This document shows positions 1-7,690 of a stretch of DNA of 64,000 bases, piece after piece. The stretch spans positions 4,419,001 through 4,483,000 of the forward strand of contig JACJXX010000001.1 in NCBI GenBank assembly GCA_020636435.1, given 5' to 3'. The translations under genes and the position numbers were made by a program. Within the stretch, counting starts at the first letter, position 1; each line of letters begins with the position of its first letter. The stretch is from Lewinellaceae bacterium (GTDB taxonomy: Bacteria; Bacteroidota; Bacteroidia; Chitinophagales; Saprospiraceae). The notes under the pieces are model-generated. The model worked only from the letters and a program-made list of their open reading frames with translations, was not told where the DNA came from and made no database searches.

Positions 1-647
1 TTCAAACAGGCAGCGATGGTATGCTTATCGGCCAGGTTATCGCCCTGATAGCCCCGTACCGCCGCCACGGCAAATGCCGCATTCGCATAGGGGTCTTCGC
101 CATATCCTTCCGCCACACGCCCCCACCGGGGGTCACGCGCCACGTCTATCATCGGCGAAAAAGTCCAATCCACCCCGGACAACCAGCATTCGCGGGCAGA
201 AACCTTACATGACCGCTTAACCAGCTCCGTATCCCAGGCACAGGCCTGCGCCAAAGGAATTGGAAATACGGTTTTATACCCATGAATGGCATCGAACCCA
301 AAAATAATCGGAATGCCCAACCGGGACTCTTCCATGGCTTTTTTCTGAATTTGATTGCGATAAAGCGGATTGGTACTGCGATAGATCAGGGAGCCGATTT
401 CCGGCCGCACCTTTTTCATTGCTGTTTCTATATTGTTGGGGTTCGCATTTTTCCCGTAAGTCCATTGATTCATTTGCAGCACTTTTTCCTCCAGTGTCAT
501 CCGGGGAATCAAGTCCGCTATACGCTCTTCGATGGAGGCGGCCTTATTTTTGTATAAAGGATGGATATCCTGGGCAGAGATAAAGCATACGGATAGCATA
601 AATGCTGCCAGGCCAGCCCATTTAATATTATTTTGTTGAGTGGTCAT
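1..647 (-). CDS. GH3 beta-glucosidase, N-terminal part (runs off left edge)
   Basis: The protein starts at the ATG whose complement is at 645-647 and stays open to base 1, giving about 215 residues of the N-terminal half. Residues 1-25 form a signal peptide ending in the Ala-Gln typical of Bacteroidota. Next come the GH3 (beta/alpha)8 hallmarks RMTLEEKVLQM, FGFDAIHGYKTVFPIPLA (substrate-pocket Asp) and DPRWGRVAEGYGEDPY. Family knowledge: such enzymes hydrolyse terminal beta-glucosyl residues in the periplasm. Placed at the downstream end of the PUL, it probably finishes oligosaccharides made by the GH5 and GH2 enzymes. The catalytic nucleophile and C-terminal domain lie outside the window, so activity cannot be judged. 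Confidence in the family is high; the exact substrate is inference. Confidence 0.93.
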   Translation of the reverse strand, partial: MTTQQNNIKWAGLAAFMLSVCFISAQDIHPLYKNKAASIEERIADLIPRMTLEEKVLQMNQWTYGKNANPNNIETAMKKVRPEIGSLIYRSTNPLYRNQIQKKAMEESRLGIPIIFGFDAIHGYKTVFPIPLAQACAWDTELVKRSCKVSARECWLSGVDWTFSPMIDVARDPRWGRVAEGYGEDPYANAAFAVAAVRGYQGDNLADKHTIAACL

Positions 648-674
648 TATAGATATTATTGATCGATGCCGATA

Positions 675-1817
675 CTACTCCGCCAACATGGTAGGCACTA
701 TGTTATTCACAAATCCTGACCCGTTACCAGTAACCAGGCCAAACCAACCCCGGTCATCCCACACGCTATAAGACATGTTTTCGCTTAATGTGGTCGTTGC
801 AAATGTTTTGTAATATCCACGAACAAGGTCTGTGTTTCTTTCAGCAGTATTTGTTTGGCGCCCTACGCCAAATTCTCCATAATTAACCGGGACACCTAAA
901 AATTTGGAATGAACCCCTACTTTTTTAATGGCTTCTTCGATTGTGCTCGTTCCAGGCCAGGCAGAATTGCTACCCGTATGGCCACAAAACGCCCAGGGGT
1001 TGTAGCTGTGTACCTGAATCGCTAAATACGCATCATTGCCACCACCAGGAAGGCTTGTTTTAGAAGGGTATACTTCTTCGATCATGACTTCATTGCCTTG
1101 CCCGTTTGTAGCAACCATGATGATACGAGTTTCATTTTCGCCACCTGTTTCTCTGATCGCATGGTATCCTATTTCGTTGACCATACGCGTGTACGCCAGC
1201 GCCAGGCCACTCGTTGGGCTAGGCCACCCTCCACTGCCCCACTCTCCTAATTTACCTTCTGGCTCATTAAGGACTTCAAAAATTAGTTTATTGGGGTAGT
1301 CTTTGAAGTAGGTGGCAATTCCCGTCCATAGATTCGCGAACTTAGTATCAAATGCTTCAGTCCCATCATAGTGATCTTTGAGCCAATGTTCATGATGAGT
1401 ATTTAATACCACATACATATCCAGGCTCAGGGCATAGTCAATCACTTTTACCAGTTCTTTGAATCGGGTGTGTTCATAATTAACGTTTCCATCGTCATCG
1501 GCGAGATGATCCCCGGCGGTATACCTGTCCATCCAGGTTACGGGAATCCGGATGTGCTTCATGCCGGCATTGTGATACAAATCAATAATGGGTTTGACAC
1601 TGGCTAAAGTGGTGGCATTGTTGCCATTTTCAAAAGTATTTCCCAGGTTGAATCCAGTTGACATAGATTCAATAATTGCTGTTGCCGTTGCTTCATCAGT
1701 GGGTGTAGTAGGAGTAGGTGTAGGCATCCCTTCATCTTCTTTGGCACAAGAAAACAGGACTACTAAAAGTATCAATGTTGCCAAACCTAAAATTGACCGG
1801 GTTGGGATAGCTTTCAA
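675..1817 (-). CDS. GH5 endoglucanase, surface or periplasmic lipoprotein
   Basis: I choose the TTG at 1815-1817 as start, giving 380 residues. It begins MKAIPTRSILGLATLILLVV followed by a lipobox ending LFSC, then a Thr/Pro linker. The catalytic domain from about residue 45 shows GFNLGNTFENG, RIPVTWMDR, VVLNTHHEHW, the acid/base Glu in FEVLNEPEG and the nucleophile Glu in NYGEFGVGRQ, as in GH5 subfamily-4-like endo-beta-glucanases. The open frame extends another 129 codons upstream to 2204, but that part is a Tat-type leader plus intergenic repeat and would place the lipoprotein signal in mid-protein. It follows the GH2 gene in the same PUL, so it probably cuts the beta-glucan or xyloglucan backbone. 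Family sure; start fairly sure; subfamily tentative. Confidence 0.88.
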   Translation of the reverse strand: MKAIPTRSILGLATLILLVVLFSCAKEDEGMPTPTPTTPTDEATATAIIESMSTGFNLGNTFENGNNATTLASVKPIIDLYHNAGMKHIRIPVTWMDRYTAGDHLADDDGNVNYEHTRFKELVKVIDYALSLDMYVVLNTHHEHWLKDHYDGTEAFDTKFANLWTGIATYFKDYPNKLIFEVLNEPEGKLGEWGSGGWPSPTSGLALAYTRMVNEIGYHAIRETGGENETRIIMVATNGQGNEVMIEEVYPSKTSLPGGGNDAYLAIQVHSYNPWAFCGHTGSNSAWPGTSTIEEAIKKVGVHSKFLGVPVNYGEFGVGRQTNTAERNTDLVRGYYKTFATTTLSENMSYSVWDDRGWFGLVTGNGSGFVNNIVPTMLAE

Positions 1818-2204
1818 GGGTATCCGTCTAAGGTTGGTCAGTTGTCGGTTGCCCGTTGATGGTTGTCCGTTGCGCTGGGCAGCCATACGTTTGGCAGCCA
1901 GCAGGTTGCAACAGCGGTCAACGGACAACAGGTAACGGACAACAACCCGTGTAGCCAATGTTAGACAGGTAGCCGCTTTCAATTGTGATTGCATGATTAT
2001 TAAGTTTTTAAGTTGCAGTCTGAAATGGCATGGCCCGTTGGTTTTCGATGTAGATCGCTTTGCCTGCTTTACAAGCTTCAGCAAAGATGTAGCGCTTGGT
2101 GCAACCGATCCATAAATGGGATAAGGCAGGGAAGATGCTAATCCTGCTCCCATGGCTACGATCGATGATTTTTTAATGAAAGGCCTTCTGCTGTTGTTTT
2201 TCAT
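1818..2204 (-). pseudogene. Remnant of a Tat-exported protein leader, read through into the GH5 gene
   Basis: From the ATG at 2204 the frame encodes a twin-arginine leader (MKNNSRRPFIKKSSIVAMGA, then LASSLPYPIYG) like those of secreted Gfo/Idh-type oxidoreductases and related Bacteroidota enzymes. After about 65 residues no recognisable domain follows. The DNA becomes a low-complexity intergenic repeat built from variants of gttgtccgtt (about 1835-1950), related to a stretch near 63260. By chance the frame stays open into the GH5 gene. Best read as the 5' stump of a deleted gene. Not likely to make a functional fusion. Confidence 0.55.
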
Positions 2205-2215
2205 TTATGTATGGT

Positions 2216-4051
2216 TTAGTTTTTTAGTTCACGCTTAATTATTGATGGCTCGGTTCGTTCCTGGTAATATTCCTGAAGAATATAAAAGGCTTTTTTGCGA
2301 ATTCCTTGCTCGGAAATCAATCCTTTGCGGTTAAAATCATTCTGGATTCTCCTCAGGTGTCTTCGGTGGGAACGAAAATCCATCAAAATCCAGGGGGAAG
2401 CGCCTGCGAGGAAATCAATGTTGCGCATCATTTTGATATTGTTTTTATACACTTCAGCCTGGTATTCTTCCGTCCATCGTTCAGTTACCTCCCCGTGTAA
2501 CCCTTGCAGGGCGCCCCCTCCCATTTCGCTCATGATCATGGGTTTGTTGTACTGGCTGCCCCATTTTATTCCGGCACAGGATTCCGGCTTGCCGGAATAC
2601 CATCCGCAGTAAAAGTTGATCCCGATGACATCGATATATTGGCCTAAACGATCCCCGATGTACTTCATATCGTCTTTTTCACTTTCGGTATCCAAAGCGG
2701 CAGTAACCAGGCGGGTATTGTCCTGAGCCTTCACCCTGGCCGCCAGGTTTTTTAAAAATTCATTGCGGGCCTCGCTTTCAGGCGTTTCATTGGCCACCGA
2801 CCACAGGATAACAGCTGCCCGGTTCTTGTCGCGCGCTATCATGTCGTCCAGTTGATTTTGCGCATTGGCGTAGGTGTCCGGGTTGTCAAAGAGAACCGTC
2901 CAGTAAACGGGGATTTCAGACCAGACCAGTAGCCCCATTTTTTCCGCTTCTTTGACCATCGCTTCACTATGCGGATAATGTGCCAGCCGGACGAAGTTGC
3001 AGCCCAGCTCTTTGGCCCATTTCAACAATATCCTGCATTCCTCCACAGAGGTGACGCGCCCGGTTTTGAAGGGGGCTTCTTCGTGGATACTGATTCCCTT
3101 TAAAAAAACAGTTTCTCCGTTGAGCAAAATCTTCGTGCCCTGGGCCTCGATGGTGCGAAATCCAATTTGGTCCGTCAGCTGGCCGGTTGATGTACTGATA
3201 TTCACTTCATAGAGCTTGGGGTTTGATGGCGACCATAATTCGGGGTTCGCAATCAAAGAAAAGGTAGCCCGGCCATTTTTTAATTTAACCGTTGCCTCTT
3301 TATCCAGGCCGGGGATTTGAATACGGACCTTTTCTCCATCGACTCCGTTTTTGACCATTACCCATCCCTCTATGGTTGTGGAACTACCCTTGCCCAACTG
3401 GACGGAATAATCATAAATATGCCTTTTAGGGGTTTTGATCAAATGTGCCGAACGCGTAATGCCACCATAATTCCACCAGTCGGTATTGATGGTCGGAATG
3501 GCTTCCCGTTTGCGTTTGTTGTCTACCTTGACCACCACAAAATTGTCCTTTTCCCGGAGCTTATCGGAAACCTCAAAGTGGAATGGGGTATACCCGCCGA
3601 TATGCGAACCCAATAATTCACCGTTGAGATATACCGTGGCTTCATAGTTGACGGCTTCGAAATAGAGGTAAACCACCTCATCGCTGTTTTTGGCATAATC
3701 AAAACTCTTTTTATACCATACCGTCCCTTCATAATAATAGAGTTTATCCATTTGCGTGTTCCAGTCACCGGGAACCTGCAGTTGGTAGTCCGAATCGAAA
3801 TTGTATTCGATCAGGTCAGAGGGGTTTTGCATTTGGGCATTCTTGAAATAGCCGTCCTCTCTGGGTTGCCACCGATGGTTGTAGTACCCGTTTTCCAGGG
3901 GGTCGATGATGATATTCCATGTTCCGTCTAAAGTGATTTTCTCCCTGGATTCAATGTTCTGCAATAAATCGGAAAACTGGGTTTGCTGGGCAGCGAGGCG
4001 GCAGGAAAAGCTAAAAAGTGTGATGATACAGGCGGATTTTAAATACTTCAT
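2216..4051 (-). CDS. GH2 glycoside hydrolase (beta-glucuronidase/beta-galactosidase type)
   Basis: Start chosen at the ATG complementing 4049-4051 because it gives a clean signal peptide (MKYLKSACIITLFSFSCRLA, cleaved near AAQ); an upstream in-frame ATG at 4099 would bury it. The 611-residue protein has the GH2 order: jelly-roll sugar-binding domain (about 35-210, with PGDWNTQ and WYKKSFDY), immunoglobulin-like domain (about 210-310) and TIM barrel. The barrel shows FLKGISIHEE, FVRLAHYPHSE, the acid/base Glu in WSVANETPES and the nucleophile Glu in IMSEMGGGALQG. It acts in the periplasm on PUL-derived oligosaccharides; whether it removes galactosyl, glucuronyl or glucosyl units cannot be told from sequence. 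Same strand and spacing as the rest of the PUL. Confidence 0.92.
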   Translation of the reverse strand: MKYLKSACIITLFSFSCRLAAQQTQFSDLLQNIESREKITLDGTWNIIIDPLENGYYNHRWQPREDGYFKNAQMQNPSDLIEYNFDSDYQLQVPGDWNTQMDKLYYYEGTVWYKKSFDYAKNSDEVVYLYFEAVNYEATVYLNGELLGSHIGGYTPFHFEVSDKLREKDNFVVVKVDNKRKREAIPTINTDWWNYGGITRSAHLIKTPKRHIYDYSVQLGKGSSTTIEGWVMVKNGVDGEKVRIQIPGLDKEATVKLKNGRATFSLIANPELWSPSNPKLYEVNISTSTGQLTDQIGFRTIEAQGTKILLNGETVFLKGISIHEEAPFKTGRVTSVEECRILLKWAKELGCNFVRLAHYPHSEAMVKEAEKMGLLVWSEIPVYWTVLFDNPDTYANAQNQLDDMIARDKNRAAVILWSVANETPESEARNEFLKNLAARVKAQDNTRLVTAALDTESEKDDMKYIGDRLGQYIDVIGINFYCGWYSGKPESCAGIKWGSQYNKPMIMSEMGGGALQGLHGEVTERWTEEYQAEVYKNNIKMMRNIDFLAGASPWILMDFRSHRRHLRRIQNDFNRKGLISEQGIRKKAFYILQEYYQERTEPSIIKRELKN

Positions 4052-4139
4052 TATGTCTTTTGTTTTGAATTTGTTTGGATTTGTCATGAATCCTTCCATC
4101 TAATTCTTCCGGCCTCACAGGACCATTAACTGCAAACAT

Positions 4140-4835
4140 TTAAGGCTCTATGCCCAACAGTGCATTTTTAATTGGTGTGACCCACTCATCTTTTTCTATA
4201 TCATAGACAATAAAATCAGAATCAAACTGCCAATGACTCCAGCTCCAGTTTCTTGCCTCAGCCTCTCTGGCAACAAAATTGGCCCACCTGGCTCTGGATG
4301 CCATATCTGCTTTTTCATAAGCTCCAAATTCCCCCAGGGCCAATGGCCTGTTTTTTTCTTCTGGCCAAGCTTTGGCTAAATCAAAATCCTCTCTTATATC
4401 TGCCACTTCTTTATCTGTAAGCGTAAATGTTATGCCGCTCAGATTCTTGTTTTTTGTTGACCAGGGAGCGCCCTGATGGGTGAACTGCATAGGCGAATAA
4501 TAATGAATGGCCACAATGATGTTCCTGTCTTCCTCGGGTAAAACCAGATCTTTTGAATGGCTTATTTGGTTTCCATATATGGTTCCGATGAGTATCGTTC
4601 TGTCTGGGTTTGAAGACCCGATGATCTTGTGCGCCTCTGCATGTATTTGATTCCAGATTTGGGAATCCATGTTGGGCTCATTGGCAATTTCAAAGAGCAC
4701 TTCATTGGGATGGGCTTTATAATGCTCCGCAATTTGCTTCCAAATGGCAAAAAAAAACAGGGGTTGAATGCCTATGGGATCCTCTTGCATACTTTGTAAT
4801 CCCAATTCGCCCAGGCAATATTGTTGGATACACAA
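4140..4835 (-). pseudogene. GH5 cellulase remnant lacking its N-terminal third
   Basis: The open frame encodes only 231 residues of a GH5 domain. Homology is evident from roughly EDP and FAIWKQIAEHYKAHP through the acid/base region FEIANEPNMD, then IVAIHYYSP, the nucleophile Glu in ALGEFGAYEK, and the C-terminal WSHWQFDSDF with a normal end. The first strands of the barrel, including the Asn-Leu-Gly and Arg-Leu-Pro elements, and any signal peptide are missing. The DNA upstream (4836-4960) has no in-frame continuation that I can recognise. A complete enzyme of this type is about 330-350 residues. It sits between the SusD-linked lipoprotein and the GH2 gene, so it was once a PUL enzyme; without export signal and half the barrel it should be inactive. 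Confidence 0.75.
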
Positions 4836-4969
4836 AAGAAATACAACGATCCGATAACCAGAATCCGAAAGGAAGCCCGGATAACCGGACCGCTGTATTA
4901 TCCATCAAATTTGTACTAATGTATGAAATTTAGTCCTTGTCCCTGTATGTGGCCATTCGTTCATGGCAG

Positions 4970-5827
4970 CTATTTGGACAGGTAGAAATTGTCCAAATAG
5001 AAGTCCCAATCCTCGGTGCTGGCTACGCTTGATTCACCGCTTCTGAGCACTAGTAAATCACTAATATTAGAGAGATCCAATTCGGGATTGTTCTCAAGGA
5101 AGTCCGCGATTGGGATGGAAAGCAGGTGCCAGGAGCCATCTCTTTTAAATCCATAGGGTTCTCCGGCTGGATCCAGCGTTACTATTCCATTGGCACCGCC
5201 GCCCTGAAGCCGGATCAGCATGGTTTTCGCACAATTTGTCTTAAGGGCCACATTGTAATAGCCATCCGCAAATTCAGTAATATCTACGGAGCCCCCTTCG
5301 GGTTTGATGGAGCCCATTACCCCCCAGGTATCTTGTGCATCAAATTGAAAACGAAGTGCTTCGCCCCCTTCGTAAGGATCGGTAGCAATGGTTTCTATAA
5401 TGTAGGCATTGTTTTCCTGGAGGGTGATGCCGCTTCCAGGCGTTATAGCCCCATCCTCGGTATAGATGCCAAAGTTGGCCAGGACAACCCCTTCTACCTC
5501 AACCACAAAATCCTTTCTTTCAATCTGATTGTCTACGTATTTCACCTGTAGTTGTGCCGTGAAAGTACCTCCGCGTTCATAAGTGACGGTGACTTCCGGA
5601 TCGCTTGAAGTTTCTGGCGTACCGCCAGTGAAGGTCCAGGTCCTTTCGTATACTTTCGTTGAATTATCCGTGAAGGTAACCGTTTCACCCGCCACGATAC
5701 TGGTGTTCGTGGAGGTAGCGTCGAGCGTACCCGGTTCAAATAATTCTACATTGGCAACGTCTTCCTCGCAGGAGAAAAGCAGGAGGGTAAGACTGAACAG
5801 GATCGATGTTTTTATGAATAGTCTCAT
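4970..5827 (-). CDS. PUL surface lipoprotein with PKD-like and CBM-like domains (SusE-position)
   Basis: Start taken at the ATG complementing 5825-5827, which gives MRLFIKTSILFSLTLLLFSC, a textbook lipoprotein signal with the lipidated Cys at residue 20; the ATG at 5872 adds an unlikely 15-residue tail. The mature 265 residues contain a PKD-like domain (about 40-115, with FTDNSTK and TWTFTGGTPE) and a beta-sandwich resembling CBM11/ExoP-type galactose-binding-like folds (about 125-285, with EALRFQF and a C-terminal WDFYLDNFYL). Located right after susD, it holds the SusE/SusF position and probably binds glycan on the cell surface. No catalytic motif is seen. Function rests on position and fold resemblance. 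Confidence 0.78.
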   Translation of the reverse strand: MRLFIKTSILFSLTLLLFSCEEDVANVELFEPGTLDATSTNTSIVAGETVTFTDNSTKVYERTWTFTGGTPETSSDPEVTVTYERGGTFTAQLQVKYVDNQIERKDFVVEVEGVVLANFGIYTEDGAITPGSGITLQENNAYIIETIATDPYEGGEALRFQFDAQDTWGVMGSIKPEGGSVDITEFADGYYNVALKTNCAKTMLIRLQGGGANGIVTLDPAGEPYGFKRDGSWHLLSIPIADFLENNPELDLSNISDLLVLRSGESSVASTEDWDFYLDNFYLSK

Positions 5828-6094
5828 GATATTAATCAATTTATTTTGAAGAATGGTTAGATAGCCGGACACATTTAGATTACGTATAACTTTTTCTCCA
5901 AACTATTCAATCGGAGAATATTGTCTCCCCCTGGGGGGAGTTAGAGGGGGGGATTTTCAAGGGTTTTCGTCTCTAAGCCCCCCTCCTAACCTTCCAGGCA
6001 TTTCGCCGGGACAGGCTCCCCTGGGGAGGACAGCCTACTTCGATTTTAAGGGAGAAGCAAAAATGCTATGCGTCAATCAATTCTGCCCACCTAC

Positions 6095-7648
6095 TTAATA
6101 CCCCGGATTTTGAGGAAACGTCCCCATCAGGTCAATCTGAGTCTGAGGGATGGGAAGGCGGACCATATGTGGCGCCATAGGTTCAGGCATAACGTTGGTG
6201 GAGTTCGACCCATACCGGTAGTGCTCGCTTTGCCTCTCGACCAGCAAGCCCAATCTTTTCAGCAGGAACCACCGGTTTTTCTCAAAGGCAAGCTCCCGGG
6301 CCGACTCTTCCAGGTAAGTATCCAGCGTAAAGGTGGTAAACGGAGGTACGCCTGCTCGTTCCCGGACCATATTGATGTACTCCAGCGCTTTAGGATCGGC
6401 ATCGTTTCCGGACAGATGCCAATGGGCTTCTGCTCCCAGGAGCAGGGTTTCGGCAAACCGGTAATAAATTAAATCCTTGAAGCTGTCATTAGTATCTATT
6501 GGTTTTTCCTCGTCATGGAACTTCTTCAGGCTCCAATGGTGCCTTCTGAAATTGTCGTCATAAGAGGATTCGGGAAGCGGTTCGCCAAAGTTGGGCTTAT
6601 CGGGATTGTTGACGTATTTGATGAGCGGGTAGTAGTAGGTCGTATACCGCTTATCGTTTTCCGGATCGTACAAGGACTGCAAATAATCATTGGGAAAAGA
6701 CCAGCCCAAAGCCTGCCCTCCATATTCAACCGACCGGAGTACTTCTCCGCTGGACAATTCGTAGGCCCGGTTATTAAAGACACTCGAAAACCAGGTGCCG
6801 CCGCCGCCGGCCAGATTGTCGTTGCCGCCAAGGTCAAGATCCTTTACGTAATTAAATAGCGCTTCGGCGTGATTCAGGTTTTGGCCGAACACCTGCCGGA
6901 TATCGGAAAGCAGGTAGTGGGTGCCATTTTCGACGATGGCGTCAAATTGCCGGGCGGCCTCCGCCCAGTCCTCCTGCCACATAGCAGCCTTGCCCCTGAT
7001 GTGCCGGGCGGCCCCCTGGCCGTATCTGCCATAGGGAACAACCCACTCCAGGTTTTCAATGGCAAAATCCAGGTCGCTGTTGATCAGGGCATAAACATCT
7101 TTGGGATCGGCTACGGCATAGGTGATCGGATCGAAGGCATTCTCGGGGGTAGTCGCTTCGGTGTCCAAAAGAATATTGTCAAACATTCTAATGAGGTCCA
7201 GGTAAAGCTCTCCCCGGATCAGCCGGGCCTGAGCGACCAGCTCATTTTTCTTATCTTCATCCATGTCTATGCCCGGTGCACTGGAAATCAGGGCATTGGC
7301 CCGGTCAATGATCTGATAAGACAGCTCCCACTTTATGCGTGCTCCTGCAAACGAAGCGGCCGTATGGCCAGCCCCATAGGGCCGGTGCCACGTACGGGTA
7401 AGCCCCAGGTCGGTACCCGCCATGAAGAAGACGTTAGCGCGTAAAGGATCTCCTTCATATTCGGGGTAGTTATTTCTGCGCTGCAGATTGTACAAGGCAT
7501 TGACGCCTACCTCCAAGCCTCCCGGGGTAGAGTAGATATAATCTACGGAAATCTCGTCAATGACTTCTTCTTCGAGAAAACTCTGGCAGGACGAGCTGAA
7601 AGCCAATAGCCCGATTAATACTATTTTGAGGTACTGATTATGTTTCAT
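6095..7648 (-). CDS. SusD/RagB family glycan-binding lipoprotein
   Basis: 517 residues. The N-terminus has a lipoprotein signal with Cys at SSSCQSFLEE. The SusD fold signature follows: YIYSTPGGLEVGVNALYNL near the start, TPR-like helices in the middle (ARLIRGELYLDLIRMFDNIL; AAMWQEDWAEAARQFDAIV) and the C-terminal family ending IPQTQIDLMGTFPQNPGY. SusD proteins cap the extracellular face of the SusC pore and hand glycans to it. It lies 42 bases downstream of susC on the same strand, the usual pair order. High confidence in family; ligand unknown. Confidence 0.96.
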   Translation of the reverse strand: MKHNQYLKIVLIGLLAFSSSCQSFLEEEVIDEISVDYIYSTPGGLEVGVNALYNLQRRNNYPEYEGDPLRANVFFMAGTDLGLTRTWHRPYGAGHTAASFAGARIKWELSYQIIDRANALISSAPGIDMDEDKKNELVAQARLIRGELYLDLIRMFDNILLDTEATTPENAFDPITYAVADPKDVYALINSDLDFAIENLEWVVPYGRYGQGAARHIRGKAAMWQEDWAEAARQFDAIVENGTHYLLSDIRQVFGQNLNHAEALFNYVKDLDLGGNDNLAGGGGTWFSSVFNNRAYELSSGEVLRSVEYGGQALGWSFPNDYLQSLYDPENDKRYTTYYYPLIKYVNNPDKPNFGEPLPESSYDDNFRRHHWSLKKFHDEEKPIDTNDSFKDLIYYRFAETLLLGAEAHWHLSGNDADPKALEYINMVRERAGVPPFTTFTLDTYLEESARELAFEKNRWFLLKRLGLLVERQSEHYRYGSNSTNVMPEPMAPHMVRLPIPQTQIDLMGTFPQNPGY

Positions 7649-7690
7649 AATTCTTTAGTTTAACTGTTATAGCAATCGGAAACGGAGTGA

